64,000 nucleotides of DNA from Burkholderiaceae bacterium (GCA_021166835.1 JAJPEN010000047.1:1-64000); one strand, 5' to 3'; positions 9,317-21,059 are shown, counted from the first letter of the stretch. A program made the numbers and translations. The notes: generated from the sequence alone by a model not told the origin.

Positions 9317-10435
9317 TCAGAACAACCGGAGCTGCGCGGCCTGCGGATCCCGGCGGAACAGGTCGGTGCGAAGCGCGAGCCGATCGTGCTCGTAGCCGAG
9401 CCGGCGCAACGCCATTTCGAAGCGCAGACTGACGAGTTCGGCCCACGCGCCCTCCCCGCTCAGGCGCGTGAGCATGCGATCGCGGGCCGCCGAAGCGCCC
9501 TTTGGTTGCAGGTCGCGCAGCCGGCCCAGCACCCGAGCGGCGCGCTGCGGATAGTGCTCGGCGAGCCAGTCGACGAAGACCTGGCGCAACTCGTGGGGCA
9601 GGCGCAGCACCGAATAGAAGGCGCGCCGCGCACCGGCCTCGCGGGCGGCGGCGAGCACGCGCTCGATCTCGGGTTCGTTCAGGAACGGCGCGATCGGGGC
9701 GAGCGACACCCCGACCGGAATGCCCGCTTCGTGCAGGCGGCGCATCGTCTGCAGCCGGCGCCACGGCGCGGCAGCGCGCGGTTCCCAGCGCCGGGCGAGG
9801 TCGGGATCGAGCGTGGTGATCGTGAGCGAGACGCCGACCAGGCCGTCGCGCGCCATCGGTGCGAGCAGGTCGATGTCGCGCTCGACCAGCGACGACTTCG
9901 TCAGCACGGTGAACGGATGCCGGTGCGCGTGCAGCACCTCGAGGATCGCGCGGGTGATGCGCCGATGGCGCTCGATCGGCTGCCAGGCATCGGTTGCCGT
10001 GCCGATGGCGATCGGCTCACAGCGGTAGCCCGGGGCGGACAGCTCGGCGCGCAGCCGCTCGGCGGCGTTGGCCTTGACGATGATCTTCGACTCGAAATCC
10101 AGCCCCGGCGACAGGCCGACGTAGCCGTGATTCGGCCGCGCGTAGCAGTAGACGCAGCCGTGCTCGCAGCCGCGATAGGGATTGATCGAGCGGCTGAAGG
10201 GAACGTCGGGCGAATCGTTCGAGGTGATCAGCGAGCGCGCCTGCTCCTCGAACACTTCGGTATGCAGCGCAGCCTCGTCGCTGGCCAGGCCGCCGTCGTC
10301 GCCCCGGCCGTCGCCCCAGCCGTCGTCGAAAGCTTCCCGGCGCAGCTCGCGAAGCTCGAAGCGGTTCTGCGGATTGGAGATCGCGCCGCGACCGTGCGGC
10401 GCTGCATTGCGCGGCGCTGGCGACCCGGAGCGCAT
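9317..10435 (-). CDS. PA0069-family radical SAM protein
   Basis: Radical SAM protein of 372 residues. The cluster motif is GCEHGCVYCYARP, with the CxxxCxxC spacing that binds the [4Fe-4S] cluster, and the N-terminal GRGAISNPQNRF is typical of the PA0069 family. Reaction and substrate are unknown; the family is distantly related to spore photoproduct lyase. It stands between the rpsP promoter and the acyl-CoA dehydrogenase gene, on the same strand as both, with short gaps, and shows no functional link to either. Confidence 0.88.
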   Translation of the reverse strand: MRSGSPAPRNAAPHGRGAISNPQNRFELRELRREAFDDGWGDGRGDDGGLASDEAALHTEVFEEQARSLITSNDSPDVPFSRSINPYRGCEHGCVYCYARPNHGYVGLSPGLDFESKIIVKANAAERLRAELSAPGYRCEPIAIGTATDAWQPIERHRRITRAILEVLHAHRHPFTVLTKSSLVERDIDLLAPMARDGLVGVSLTITTLDPDLARRWEPRAAAPWRRLQTMRRLHEAGIPVGVSLAPIAPFLNEPEIERVLAAAREAGARRAFYSVLRLPHELRQVFVDWLAEHYPQRAARVLGRLRDLQPKGASAARDRMLTRLSGEGAWAELVSLRFEMALRRLGYEHDRLALRTDLFRRDPQAAQLRLF

Positions 10436-10492
10436 CGCAGGCCCCCCTCATACTGTACGAAACAACAGTATAACCGGGAGACCGCGGGAGCG

Positions 10493-12301
10493 TCAGAACG
10501 CGGCTTCGGGAATCGCGAGCACGCCTCTCGCGCCTTCGACGATCGTGTCGGCGAGGCCGGGCGCCTGCACGAGGATGTGATCGGCGTAGAAGCGCGCGGT
10601 GGCGATCTTGGCGTCGAGGAAGCGCGCGTCGCCCACGCCGGCCTTGCGCATCGAATCGGCCTTCGACGCAGCGCGCGCCATCTGCCAGCCGCACAGCACC
10701 ACGCCGGCGAGCTTCAGGTAGGGAACGCTGCCGGCGAACACCGAGCGCAGGTCGTCGCCGAAGTGGTCGACGACGTAATCGACCGCGCGCGAGAGCGCCT
10801 CGCGCCCGGCGCGCAACCGGGCGGCGATCGCGACGAGATCCTCGCCGCCGCGCTCCCCGAGCGCCTGTTCGGTCTCGCGCACCTGCTCGAGGAGCTGCCG
10901 CGCGACGGCGCCGCGGTCGCGCACCGTCTTGCGCCCGACGAAGTCGTTCGCCTGGATCGCGGTGGTGCCCTCGTAGATCGTCAGGATGCGCGCGTCGCGG
11001 TAGTACTGCGCGGCGCCCGTCTCCTCGATGAAGCCCATGCCGCCGTGCACCTGCACGCCGAGCGAGGCGACCTCTATCGACATCTCGGTGGACCAGCCCT
11101 TGACCACCGGAACCAGGTATTCGTAGAGCCGCTTGTGCTGCTCGCGCGTGGCTTCGTCGGTTGCGTGATGCGCCCAGTCGGAATGCGCCGCCGCCACATA
11201 GGCGAGCGCGCGCGCGGCCTCGGTGTGGGCGCGCATCGACATCAGCAGGCGCCGCACGTCGGGGTGATGGATGATCGTGACCGGTCCGGACGAACCCGCG
11301 ACATCACGGCTCTGCACGCGCTCCTTCGCGTAGGCCACCGCCTGCTGGTAGGCGCGCTCGGCCACCGCAATACCCTGGATGCCGACGGCGAAGCGCGCCG
11401 CGTTCATCATCACGAACATGTACTCGAGGCCGCGGTTCTCCTCGCCGATGCGGTAGCCGATCGCGCCGGCGCCGACTTCGCCCTTGTCGTCGCCGTACAG
11501 CAGCACGGCGGTGGGGCTGGCCGAGATGCCGAGCTTGTGCTCGATCGACGCGCACCAGACGTCGTTGCGCTTCCCGCTCCCGCCTTCCTCGTCCACCAGG
11601 TATTTCGGCACGACGAACAGCGAGATCCCTTTGATGCCCTCGGGCGCGTCGGGCGTGCGCGCGAGCACGAGATGGACGATGTTCTTCGCCATGTCGTGCT
11701 CGCCGTAGGTGATGAAGATCTTCTGGCCGAAGATGCGATAGCTGCCGTCGGGCTGCGGCACCGCCTTCGTGCGCACCAGCGCGAGGTCCGAGCCTGCCTG
11801 CGGCTCGGTGAGGTTCATCGTTCCGGTCCAGTCGCCGGAGATGAGGTTCGACACGTACAGCTGCTGCTGCGCCGGAGAGCCCGCGGTGAGCAGCGCCTCG
11901 ATGGCGCCGTCGGTGAGCAGCGGGCACAGCGCGAACGACAGGTTCGCCGAATTGAGCATCTCGATGCACGGCGTGGCGACGACTTTGGGCAGGCCCTGTC
12001 CGCCGAACTGCTCGGGATGCTGCACGCCCTGCCAGCCGCCTTCGACGAAGCCGCGGAAGGCTTCGGCGAAACCCGGAGAGGTCTTCACCTCGCCGTTCTC
12101 GAGGGTGGCCGGCTGCAGGTCGCCGCTGCGGTTCAGCGGCGCAACCACGCCCTCGTTGAACTTCGCGCATTCCTCGAGCACCGCACGCGCGGTGTCGTAG
12201 CCCGCGTCGGCGAAATCGGGCAGCGCGGCAAGCTCGTCGATGCCGGCGAGCTGCCGGAGGACGAAGAGCATGTCTTCGAGCGGGGCGCGGTAGGTCGCCA
12301 T
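10493..12301 (-). CDS. Acyl-CoA dehydrogenase (long, DmdC/FadE12-like)
   Basis: FAD-dependent acyl-CoA dehydrogenase of 602 residues, the long type with an extra C-terminal domain. Visible are [17 protein letters not shown] (flavin contact), the [19 protein letters not shown] helix and [10 protein letters not shown] with the catalytic-base Glu region. It introduces the alpha-beta double bond in an acyl-CoA; automatic pipelines often label such proteins 3-methylmercaptopropionyl-CoA dehydrogenase, which the sequence does not prove. It lies 55 bp after etfA, so its electron acceptor is encoded in the same transcript. Confidence 0.92.
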   Translation of the reverse strand: MATYRAPLEDMLFVLRQLAGIDELAALPDFADAGYDTARAVLEECAKFNEGVVAPLNRSGDLQPATLENGEVKTSPGFAEAFRGFVEGGWQGVQHPEQFGGQGLPKVVATPCIEMLNSANLSFALCPLLTDGAIEALLTAGSPAQQQLYVSNLISGDWTGTMNLTEPQAGSDLALVRTKAVPQPDGSYRIFGQKIFITYGEHDMAKNIVHLVLARTPDAPEGIKGISLFVVPKYLVDEEGGSGKRNDVWCASIEHKLGISASPTAVLLYGDDKGEVGAGAIGYRIGEENRGLEYMFVMMNAARFAVGIQGIAVAERAYQQAVAYAKERVQSRDVAGSSGPVTIIHHPDVRRLLMSMRAHTEAARALAYVAAAHSDWAHHATDEATREQHKRLYEYLVPVVKGWSTEMSIEVASLGVQVHGGMGFIEETGAAQYYRDARILTIYEGTTAIQANDFVGRKTVRDRGAVARQLLEQVRETEQALGERGGEDLVAIAARLRAGREALSRAVDYVVDHFGDDLRSVFAGSVPYLKLAGVVLCGWQMARAASKADSMRKAGVGDARFLDAKIATARFYADHILVQAPGLADTIVEGARGVLAIPEAAF

Positions 12302-12356
12302 GTCGGCTCCTCGCGCACGGTGCGCGTTCCGCGCCCGCGCGCAATGCGGGTTCGGA

Positions 12357-13295
12357 TCAGTCGAGTGCCTTGATCAGCTCCGGCACGATCGCGAAGAGAT
12401 CGCCGACCAGGCCGTAGTCGGCGACGCCGAAGATCGGCGCTTCCTCGTCCTTGTTGATCGCGACGATGACCTTGCTGTCCTTCATCCCGGCCAGGTGCTG
12501 GATCGCCCCCGAGATGCCGATGGCGATGTACAGCTGCGGGGCGACGATCTTGCCGGTCTGCCCCACCTGCCAGTCGTTCGGCGCGTAGCCGGCGTCGACC
12601 GCCGCACGCGAGGCGCCCAGCGCCGCGCCCAGCTTGTCGGCCAGCGGGTCGAGCATCTTGAAGTTCTCGGCGCTGCCCAGTCCGCGGCCGCCCGAAACGA
12701 CGACGCGCGCGGCAGTGAGTTCGGGCCGATCGCTGCGGGCGATCTCGCTGCCCACATAGCTCGACTTGCCGGAATCGGCCACCGCCTGAACCGGATCGAC
12801 CGGCGCCATGTTGCCGCCCACCTCGACCGCGTCGAAACCGGTGGTGCGCACGGTGATCACCTTGACCGGATCGGCGCTCTGCACCGTGGCGATCGCGTTG
12901 CCCGCGTAGATCGGGCGCGTGAAGGTGTCGGGCGATTCCACGCCGATGATGTCGGAGACCTGCGCGACGTCGAGTTTCGCGGCCACGCGCGGCAGCACGT
13001 TCTTGCCGAAGGCGGTGGCCGGCGCGAGGATGTGGCCGTAGCCGCCGGCTGCGGCAACGGCGAGCACCTGCGCGGCGACGTTCTCGGCGAGCTGGTTCTT
13101 CAATTGCGGCGCGTCGGCGAGCAGCACTTTGGCCACGCCGGCGGCCTGCGCAGCGGCCTGCGCGGCGTTTTCGCAGCCGCTGCCGGCGACCAGCACCGTG
13201 ACGTCGCCGCCGATCTTCCGCGCGGCGGCGATCGTGTTGAGCGTGCTCGGCTTGAGCGACGCGTTGTCGTGTTCGGCCAGGACGAGAACTGCCAT
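12357..13295 (-). CDS. etfA: Electron transfer flavoprotein alpha subunit
   Basis: Protein of 312 residues that carries FAD and passes electrons from acyl-CoA dehydrogenases to ETF-ubiquinone oxidoreductase. The FAD domain signature is clear: [14 protein letters not shown], then [21 protein letters not shown] and [11 protein letters not shown]. The ATG at 13295 follows etfB by 14 bp. Confidence 0.97.
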   Translation of the reverse strand: MAVLVLAEHDNASLKPSTLNTIAAARKIGGDVTVLVAGSGCENAAQAAAQAAGVAKVLLADAPQLKNQLAENVAAQVLAVAAAGGYGHILAPATAFGKNVLPRVAAKLDVAQVSDIIGVESPDTFTRPIYAGNAIATVQSADPVKVITVRTTGFDAVEVGGNMAPVDPVQAVADSGKSSYVGSEIARSDRPELTAARVVVSGGRGLGSAENFKMLDPLADKLGAALGASRAAVDAGYAPNDWQVGQTGKIVAPQLYIAIGISGAIQHLAGMKDSKVIVAINKDEEAPIFGVADYGLVGDLFAIVPELIKALD

Positions 13296-13309
13296 TTCGT
13301 CGTTCCCCT

Positions 13310-14059
13310 TCAGATCACTTTGGCTTCGTTCTTCAGCTTCGCCACGAGCGTGGCGACGTCGGGCACCTTCACGCCGGCGCTGCGCGCGGGCGGCTCGCTC
13401 ACCTTCAGCGTCTTCAGCCGCGGCGTCGGGTCGACGCCGAGATCCTCGGGCTTCACGACGTCGAGCGTCTTCTTCTTCGCCTTCATGATGTTCGGCAGCG
13501 TGACGTAGCGCGGCTCGTTCAGGCGCAGGTCGGTGGTGACGACCGCCGGCAGCGAAAGGGAGATCGTCTCGAGCCCGCCGTCGATCTCGCGCGTGACCGT
13601 CGCCTTGCCGTCGGCGACCTCGAGCTTCGAGGCGAAGGTGGCCTGCGGCAGGTCGGCGAGCGCGGCCAGCATCTGGCCCGTCTGGTTGGCGTCGTCGTCG
13701 ATCGCCTGCTTGCCGAGGATGACGATCTGCGGCTGCTCGCGATCGACCAGCGCCTTCAGGATCTTCGCCACCGCCAGCGGCTGCAGCTCGACGTCGGTCT
13801 GCACCAGGATCGCGCGGTCGGCGCCGATCGCCATGGCGGTGCGCAGCGTTTCCTGGCACTGCTGCGGCCCGCACGAGACGGCGATGATCTCGGTGGCCAC
13901 GCCTTTCTCCTTCAGGCGCACCGCTTCCTCGACGGCGATCTCGTCGAACGGGTTCATCGACATCTTGACGTTGGCGATGTCGACGCCGCTCTGGTCGCTC
14001 TTGACGCGCACCTTCACGTTGAAGTCGACCACGCGCTTGACGGGGACGAGGATTTTCAT
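13310..14059 (-). CDS. etfB: Electron transfer flavoprotein beta subunit
   Basis: Protein of 249 residues beginning [19 protein letters not shown], with [12 protein letters not shown] and the [16 protein letters not shown] segment that binds AMP in ETF-beta. First gene of the etfB-etfA-acyl-CoA dehydrogenase operon. The ATG at 14059 is preferred over an upstream in-frame start at 14143 because the family always begins at MKI/MKV. A perfect TATAAT lies 44 bp upstream. Confidence 0.97.
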   Translation of the reverse strand: MKILVPVKRVVDFNVKVRVKSDQSGVDIANVKMSMNPFDEIAVEEAVRLKEKGVATEIIAVSCGPQQCQETLRTAMAIGADRAILVQTDVELQPLAVAKILKALVDREQPQIVILGKQAIDDDANQTGQMLAALADLPQATFASKLEVADGKATVTREIDGGLETISLSLPAVVTTDLRLNEPRYVTLPNIMKAKKKTLDVVKPEDLGVDPTPRLKTLKVSEPPARSAGVKVPDVATLVAKLKNEAKVI

Positions 14060-14102
14060 CGGGGGTTCACCAATGGAGGAGGAATCGACGGGGGAAACCG
14101 CG

Positions 14103-14108
14103 ATTATA
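14103..14108 (-). promoter_or_regulatory. Candidate -10 of the etfB operon promoter
   Basis: Perfect TATAAT on the minus strand, 44 bp before the etfB ATG and in the only gap between etfB and the enoyl-CoA hydratase gene. No good -35 is seen at 16-18 bp, so an activator may be needed. Confidence 0.45.
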
Positions 14109-14162
14109 GGGAGTCGGGCCGCAGCGTTCCGCGGCCGGGCCATTCCGGCCGCTTCAGCTTCT

Positions 14163-14969
14163 TCAGTGCCAGTCCGGCTTGCGTTTCTCGATGAAGGCCT
14201 GCACGCCCTCGAGCGCCGAGGGCTCCATCATGTTGCACGCCATCGTCTGCCCGGCGAGCTGATATGCCCCCTCGACGCCCATCTCGAGCTGGCGGTAGAA
14301 CAGGTCCTTGCCGAGCGCGATCGCCTCGGGCGGCTTGGCGACGATCAGCTTCACCAGCGCGTCGATCGCCGGATCGAGTTCGGCCGCCGGCACGACGCGG
14401 TTGACCAGGCCGCGCGCGAGCGCGGTCTGCGCATCGATGAACTCACCGGTGACGAGCATCTCGAACGCCGTCTTTCGCGGCACGTTTCTCGACAGCGCCA
14501 CCGACGGAGTGGAGCAGAACAGCCCGAGATTGACGCCCGATACGGCGAAGCGGGCGCTGTCCACGGCGACGGCGAGATCGCAGGCGGCGACCAGCTGGCA
14601 TCCGGCCGCGGTGGCGATGCCCTGCACGCGCGCGATCACCGGCTGCGGCATGCGCTGGATCGACGTCATCAGCCGCGCGCACTGCCCGAACAGGGCGCGG
14701 TAGTAGTCGTGCGACGGCTCGGCGCGCATCTCGCGCAGGTCGTGCCCGGCGCAGAAGGCCTTGCCGGCCGCGCCCAGCACGACGACGCGTACCGAACGAT
14801 CGGCGGCGATCGCGTCCAGCTCGCGCTGCAGCGCGTCCATCAACGCCTCGGACAGCGCGTTGAACTGCGCAGGACGATTCAGCGTGACGCGGGCAACCGG
14901 CCCGTCGCGCTCGACGGCGACGAGGGCTTCGCCCTCGCCCCCGGGCGTGGTCTGGGGTCGTGCGGACAT
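14163..14969 (-). CDS. Enoyl-CoA hydratase/isomerase family protein
   Basis: Crotonase-fold protein of 268 residues, closest in pattern to ECHDC3-like enoyl-CoA hydratases. [12 protein letters not shown] holds the oxyanion-hole Gly, and [21 protein letters not shown] forms the acyl-CoA pocket. The Glu at the second catalytic position of true hydratases is not obvious ([11 protein letters not shown] follows), so hydration is not certain. The ATG at 14969 has a perfect GGAGG 4 nt upstream. It probably works in fatty or branched acyl-CoA breakdown with the downstream etf and dehydrogenase genes. Confidence 0.9.
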   Translation of the reverse strand: MSARPQTTPGGEGEALVAVERDGPVARVTLNRPAQFNALSEALMDALQRELDAIAADRSVRVVVLGAAGKAFCAGHDLREMRAEPSHDYYRALFGQCARLMTSIQRMPQPVIARVQGIATAAGCQLVAACDLAVAVDSARFAVSGVNLGLFCSTPSVALSRNVPRKTAFEMLVTGEFIDAQTALARGLVNRVVPAAELDPAIDALVKLIVAKPPEAIALGKDLFYRQLEMGVEGAYQLAGQTMACNMMEPSALEGVQAFIEKRKPDWH

Positions 14970-15145
14970 GGATCCTCCGGGACGGTGAGGCGGCGGCGCA
15001 TCGCGCGCCGCCGATGACGGCCGAAGCACCGATTATCGGCGCGCCGGCCGGATCGTCCAAACGAAGGCACGACGACACGCGGCGCGCTCATTGCATCCCG
15101 TACACTCGACGACGACTCCCCGAACCTTCAGACCCAGACGTCTCC

Positions 15146-16065
<920 letters not shown>

Positions 16066-16069
<4 letters not shown>

Positions 16070-16986
16070 GCGCAATCGCGCAACCGGGCGAGCACCGGAT
16101 CGGCCGGCGCAACGTCGCGGTGGGCCCGAGCGCCGCCGGCGCGCTGTTCGGCGCCGCGCTTCTCGCGATGCTGGTCGCCGCCGTGAACTACCGGATCACG
16201 CTCGGCTATGCGCTCACCTTCCTGATCTTCGGCGTGGCCATCGTCGCGCTGCTGCACACGGTGCGCAACCTCTCGATGCTGACGCTGCGCGGTGCACGCG
16301 CCGAACCGGTGTTCGCCGGCCAGCACGCCGAGTTCACGCTGATTGCACGCAACGCCTCGGGCTTCGAGCGTTACGCGCTGGCATTGCACGCGGCCGGCAT
16401 GGCGCAGCCCGAGCATTTCGACGTGCCGGCCGGCGCCGAGCAGTTCGTCTCGGTGGCGCTGCCCACCGAAAAGCGCGGATGGATGCCGATGCCGCGCTTC
16501 ACGCTGACCACCACCTTTCCGATCGGTATCTGGCGGGCGCGCGCACTCTGGCAACCCACGCAGCGCGTGCTCGTCTTTCCGGCGCCCGAGATGCCGGCGC
16601 CGCCGCTGCCCGCGCGCAGCACGGCGCAAGGCGAAGGCGCGCGCAGCGGCAACGGGCACGGCGACCCGATCGCGCTGCGCCCGTACGTCGACGGCGATCC
16701 GCCGCAACGCATCGCGTGGAAGGCGGTCGCGCGCAGCGCATCGGGCGACCTGGTGACGCTGCAGCGGGGCGAAGCCGAGCTGGGCGAAACGACGCTCGAC
16801 TGGTACGAGCTTCCCGCGTCGATGGACGACGAGGCGCGCCTGTCCCGACTGGCGCGCTGGACGATCGATGCCGACGCGAGCGGCAGCCGCTACGCGCTAC
16901 GCCTGCCCGGCGTGCTCGTCGAAGCCGACAGCGGACCGGCCCACCGCATGCGCTGCCTCGAGGCGCTGGCGACCTGGTCGCGCTGA
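16066..16986 (+). CDS. DUF58 domain protein
   Basis: Protein of 306 residues with two adjacent N-terminal membrane helices and then the DUF58 core, seen as DPIALRPYVDGDPPQRIAWK. DUF58 proteins are the usual partners of MoxR ATPases and may have a vWA-like fold. The GTG start overlaps the moxR stop by 4 nt. The exact role is unknown; position suggests a cell-envelope complex with TgpA and MltB. Confidence 0.9.
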
Positions 16987-17009
16987 GCGCGCAAGGGCAC
17001 AGGCAGACG

Positions 17010-19025
17010 ATGGCACGTCCGCTGCGATATTCGCTGCTCGCGCTGGGCGGCGCGCTGGGCGCGCAATGGGAGCGCGACCGGCGCGACACGCTGTTCCTGA
17101 TGCTGCCGGTGCTCGCCTCGGTCCTGCCGCACCTGCCGCACATCCCCGCCTGGGCCGGCATCGCCTTCGCGGTGCTGTTCGGATGGCGGCTCGCGCTCGT
17201 GCTCTCCGGCCGCTGGCTGCCGCGCGCCTCGGTGCGCTGGGTCGCCGCGATCGGCTGCTGCGCCGCCGTCTATGCGCAATACGGAACCCTGTTCGGACGC
17301 GAGCCGGGCGTCGTGCTGCTCGTGCTGTTCCTCGGCGTGAAGCTGATGGAGATGCAGGCACGGCGCGACCTGTTCGTCGTCATCTTCCTCTGCTTCTTCC
17401 TGCTGCTGACCGCGTTCTTCCATTCGCAGTCGATCGCGACCGCCGCCGTCGTCTTCGTTGCGCTCTACGGACTGCTCACGGCGATGCTGACGATGCAGTA
17501 TCGGCGTGCCGAAGCGTCGATCGCCGCGCGAGCGAAACTCGTGGGGTCGATGCTCGCGCAGGCGATGCCGCTGGCGATCGTCGCGTTCCTGCTGTTCCCT
17601 CGGGCCGGCGCGCCTCTGTGGGGAACGAGCACCGACGCGAGCCGCGCGACCACCGGGCTGTCGGACTCGATGACGGTGGGCAACATCGCCCAGCTCGGCG
17701 AGTCCGATGCGATCGCCTTCCGCGTGCAGTTCGATGGCCCCACGCCGCCGAATGCGCTGCTGTACTGGCGCGGGCCGGTCTTCGGCGATTTCGACGGGCG
17801 AACCTGGCGCGCACTGGCCACGCCGCATCGCCTGGGCGCGGCGCGCATCGAGGCCGCCGACGACCCGTCGCAGCGCTTCTCCTACGAGGTGACGCTGGAG
17901 CCTTCGGGCCGCGACTGGCTGTTCGCGCTGGAGATGCCGGTGCAAGCCGATGCCGGGCGCCGGGGCGCGGCGCTGCGCCTGCCCGACCTGCAGCTGGTCG
18001 CGTCGGCGCCGATCGACGAAAGGATCCGCTATCGGGTCGTCTCGCAGACGAGCTTCCGCGTCGGCGTGGACGAGAGCGCGCAGAACCTTCGCCCCTGGCT
18101 CGCGCTGCCCGCCGGATTCGATCCGCGCACGATCGCGCTGGCGTCGAGCTGGCGCGACACGGGCGACGGGCCCGAGGCGCTCGTCGCCCGCGCGCTGATG
18201 ATGTTTCGCCAGCAGCCTTTCCGCTACACGCTCGAACCGCCGCCGCTCGGAGCCGACGGCGTCGACGACTTCCTGTTCGAGACCCGCGCCGGATTCTGCG
18301 AACACTACGCCAGCGCATTCGTCGTGCTGATGCGCGCGATGGCGATTCCCGCGCGCATCGTCACCGGCTACCAGGGCGGCGAACGCAATCCGGTCGACGG
18401 CTACTGGCTGGTGCGGCAGGCCGACGCCCACGCCTGGGCCGAAGTGTGGCTCGCCGGGCGCGGCTGGGTGCGGGTGGATCCCACCGCCGCGGTCGACCCG
18501 GCGCGCATCGAGCGCGGCCGGCGAGTGGCGGCCGGCGCTGGCGCCGGCGCGGCCGGCGCATCCGCGCTCGCCTGGCTGCATCGCGTGCGCTTCGGCTTCG
18601 AGGCGATCGGCAACGCCTGGAACCAGTGGGTGCTGCAATACGACGGTACCCGCCAGCGCTCGCTGCTCTCGAAGCTCGGCATCGATGCGGCCGGCACGCG
18701 GCTCGCCGCGCTGCTCGCCGTCGTGCTCGCCGCGATGATCGTCGGCGCCGCATTGCTGACGCTGCGTCCGCGCGTCGTGCGCACGCCGCTCGAACGCTGC
18801 TGGGACGAGTTCTGCGCGCGGCTGTCGGCGATCGGCCTGGGACGAATGGCGCACGAGACGCCGTCGCGCTTCCTCGCGCGCATCGAACGGGCGCTCGACG
18901 ACGAATCGCTGATGCAGGCGCGTCGCATCGTCGCCACGTACGAGCGGCTTCGCTACGAGGTCGCGGAGCCCGAGCGGGAGGCCGTGCGAAACTTGCGCCT
19001 CGCCGTGCAAGCGTTCCAGCCGTGA
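17010..19025 (+). CDS. tgpA: TgpA-type membrane transglutaminase
   Basis: Protein of 671 residues, the size of Pseudomonas TgpA. About six N-terminal membrane helices (DUF3488 region, residues 25-200) precede a periplasmic transglutaminase domain with Cys430 in RAGFCEHYASAF, His474 in DAHAWAEVW and Asp490 in RVDPTAA. A further membrane helix (about 565-590) and a DUF4129-like cytosolic tail follow. TgpA is essential in P. aeruginosa; its substrate is thought to lie in the cell wall. The next gene, mltB, overlaps its stop by 4 nt. Confidence 0.93.
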   Translation: MARPLRYSLLALGGALGAQWERDRRDTLFLMLPVLASVLPHLPHIPAWAGIAFAVLFGWRLALVLSGRWLPRASVRWVAAIGCCAAVYAQYGTLFGREPGVVLLVLFLGVKLMEMQARRDLFVVIFLCFFLLLTAFFHSQSIATAAVVFVALYGLLTAMLTMQYRRAEASIAARAKLVGSMLAQAMPLAIVAFLLFPRAGAPLWGTSTDASRATTGLSDSMTVGNIAQLGESDAIAFRVQFDGPTPPNALLYWRGPVFGDFDGRTWRALATPHRLGAARIEAADDPSQRFSYEVTLEPSGRDWLFALEMPVQADAGRRGAALRLPDLQLVASAPIDERIRYRVVSQTSFRVGVDESAQNLRPWLALPAGFDPRTIALASSWRDTGDGPEALVARALMMFRQQPFRYTLEPPPLGADGVDDFLFETRAGFCEHYASAFVVLMRAMAIPARIVTGYQGGERNPVDGYWLVRQADAHAWAEVWLAGRGWVRVDPTAAVDPARIERGRRVAAGAGAGAAGASALAWLHRVRFGFEAIGNAWNQWVLQYDGTRQRSLLSKLGIDAAGTRLAALLAVVLAAMIVGAALLTLRPRVVRTPLERCWDEFCARLSAIGLGRMAHETPSRFLARIERALDDESLMQARRIVATYERLRYEVAEPEREAVRNLRLAVQAFQP

Positions 19026-20137
19026 CCTGCCGCAGCAGCCGTATCCACCGTCGCTCCCCGATCGATCGCTTCTGCGCTGCCGCACCGCTTGCACTGGCCC
19101 TGGCGGCCGGATCGATGCTCGCGCCGTGCACGCTTCCCGTTGCGCTCGCGCAGGCGAAGCGGACCGCTTCGAGTGCGTCGGGTGCGTCGGGCGCGAACGC
19201 CGCACGCGCGGAACCCGCCTATGGCGGCCGCCGCGACGTCGACGCTTTCATCGTCGACATGGTGGCGCGGCACGGCTTCGTTCCCGCCGAACTCGAAGCG
19301 ATGTTCGCGCGGGTGCGCCGCGACGACTCGGTGCTGCGCCTGATCGCGCCCCCGCCCACCGACTTCCGCAAGTCGTGGCGCAGCTACCGTGCGCGCTTCC
19401 TCGATCCGGTGCGCATCCGCGAAGGCGTGCGCTTCTGGGGCGAGAACGAGAGCTGGCTCGCGCTCGCGTCGGCGCGCTACGGCGTGCCGCCGGAGATCAT
19501 CGTCGCCATCATCGGCGTCGAGACGATGTACGGACGCATCACCGGCGACGTGCGCGTCGTCGATGCGCTGACCACCCTCGCCTTCGACTATCCGCGACGC
19601 GCCGACTATTTCCGCGGCGAACTCGAACAGTTCCTGCTGTACGTGCGCGACCAGCAGCTCGACGCCTTCTCGCTGCGCGGCTCCTTCGCCGGCGCGATCG
19701 GACTGCCCCAGTTCATGCCGGGCAGCATCCGGCGCTACGCGGTCGACCTCGACGGCGACGGGCACATCGACCTGCGCGGCAACCCGGCCGACGCGATCGG
19801 CAGCGTGGCGAGCTTTCTGGCCGCGCACGGATGGCGCAGCGGCGAACCGGTGGTGTTCCGTGCGCGCTACGGCAGCGAGAGCCGGCTGGCGCCTTTGGTC
19901 GAGGCCGGCATCCGCCCGCAGTTCAGCCTGCAGGAGCTGGCCGACTACGGGGTGGGCAGCGTCGAGCCGGTTTCGCTCGACCTGCCGCTGGCGCTGATCG
20001 ACCTGCCGAACGGCGACGAGCCGACCAGCTATTTCCTCGGCGCGCCGAACTTCTACGTGATCACGCGCTACAACCGCTCGAGCTTCTACGCGATGGCGGT
20101 GCACGACCTCGCGCGCGCGCTCGTCGAGGCGCGCTGA
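19022..20137 (+). CDS. mltB: Lytic murein transglycosylase B
   Basis: Protein of 371 residues with a GTG start in the tgpA stop (GTGA). A signal peptide with an Ala/Leu-rich core ends near ALAQA; no clear lipobox is seen, so this is a soluble periplasmic or Sec-exported form rather than a typical lipoprotein. The catalytic Glu is in IIGVETMYGRITG (about residue 167), and GAIGLPQFMPGSIRRYA and DGDGHIDL follow as in MltB. It cleaves the MurNAc-GlcNAc bond with 1,6-anhydro ring formation. Co-transcription with moxR, DUF58 and tgpA links it to envelope remodelling. Confidence 0.94.
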   Translation: MTCRSSRIHRRSPIDRFCAAAPLALALAAGSMLAPCTLPVALAQAKRTASSASGASGANAARAEPAYGGRRDVDAFIVDMVARHGFVPAELEAMFARVRRDDSVLRLIAPPPTDFRKSWRSYRARFLDPVRIREGVRFWGENESWLALASARYGVPPEIIVAIIGVETMYGRITGDVRVVDALTTLAFDYPRRADYFRGELEQFLLYVRDQQLDAFSLRGSFAGAIGLPQFMPGSIRRYAVDLDGDGHIDLRGNPADAIGSVASFLAAHGWRSGEPVVFRARYGSESRLAPLVEAGIRPQFSLQELADYGVGSVEPVSLDLPLALIDLPNGDEPTSYFLGAPNFYVITRYNRSSFYAMAVHDLARALVEAR

Positions 20138-20148
20138 GCGCGCCTCGA
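20124..20148. terminator. 11-bp hairpin with the mltB stop codon in its loop
   Basis: TCGAGGCGCGC and GCGCGCCTCGA form a perfect 11-bp inverted repeat whose 3-nt loop is the TGA stop of mltB. There is no T run. It lies between mltB and the convergent DUF4142 gene and may act as a bidirectional terminator or mRNA end stabiliser. Confidence 0.5.
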
Positions 20149-20173
20149 TTCGATCGCCGACGACCGGGCGCCG

Positions 20174-20989
20174 TCAGCGGTTCGCCGGCTGCGACGACTG
20201 CGGCGGCGGCGCGGCTCGCGATTCCGACTGCGATCGCGACGGCGACGACGCGCGGCTGCGGTCGGTATTCATGCCGACGGTCGAGCCCTTCCGGATGTCG
20301 TCCATCGTCGACTGCGCCATCTTCTCGTGTTCGCGCAGCGTCGAGACCTCCTGCTGCGCGTGCTGCTGCAGCTGATCGTCCTTCGCCGACTTCGCCGCGT
20401 GCTCGTAGCTGGAGACGTCCTTCTTGTGATCGGAAGTCATCTCCTTCATGTACGCGCGGTCGAACTCGGCGCCCGACAGCTTCGCCAGACGGTCGTAGGT
20501 CTTCTGGTGCTTCGAGTCGAGCTGCGTCGGCAGTTTCACGCCGTCTTCCTTCGCGATCTGCGACAGGCTGTCGATCTCCTTGCTGTGGTCATCGACCATC
20601 CTCTTGCCGAAATCCTTCACCTCCTGGCTCGACGCCTTGTCCTGCGCGAGCTTGCCGAGGCGGACTTCCGCCATGCTGCCCATGTAGGCCTCCTCGAGGA
20701 ACTTGCGATCGCTCCTGGCCATCCTGTCGGAGCTGGCCGCCTTGCCGTTCGAAGCCGAGGGGCTGCCGCGCGAAGTCATGGAATCGGACATCGTACTGCC
20801 GTTGGCAGCAGAGCGATCGGCTGCGCTGGCGCCGGACGATCCCTGGTTCGCGGCGGCGGCGCCGGTGGCCGACGACGTGGTGCCGGAAGCGCTGCTGCCG
20901 GCGCTGCCCTGGGCGAAGGCGCCCATCGAAAAGCCGAGCGACAGTACCGCTGCGGCCAATGCGCTCTTCTGGAATCGGAGGTGGGACAT
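20174..20989 (-). CDS. DUF4142 domain exported protein
   Basis: Exported protein of 271 residues. A signal peptide (SALAAAVLSLGFSMGAFA) is followed by a Ser/Ala/Gly-rich spacer to about residue 90, then the helical DUF4142 (ferritin-like) domain with KFLEEAYMGSMAEVRLGKLA and VKDFGKRMVDDHSKE, and a Ser/Arg/Gln-rich tail. Function is unknown; family members occur in stress-related contexts. The ATG at 20989 is supported by AGGA 7 nt upstream. Convergent with mltB. Confidence 0.9.
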   Translation of the reverse strand: MSHLRFQKSALAAAVLSLGFSMGAFAQGSAGSSASGTTSSATGAAAANQGSSGASAADRSAANGSTMSDSMTSRGSPSASNGKAASSDRMARSDRKFLEEAYMGSMAEVRLGKLAQDKASSQEVKDFGKRMVDDHSKEIDSLSQIAKEDGVKLPTQLDSKHQKTYDRLAKLSGAEFDRAYMKEMTSDHKKDVSSYEHAAKSAKDDQLQQHAQQEVSTLREHEKMAQSTMDDIRKGSTVGMNTDRSRASSPSRSQSESRAAPPPQSSQPANR

Positions 20990-21059
20990 TTTCGGATCCT
21001 CGCTGATGGATCGTTGGAGGAATCCGATCCGCAAACGCAGTGCCCGAATTGCTTACCTC

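Noticed and set aside
9386..12373. 995-codon plus-strand open frame over the radical SAM and acyl-CoA dehydrogenase genes
   Set aside because: Antisense shadow in high-GC sequence; the minus-strand frames carry clear family motifs.
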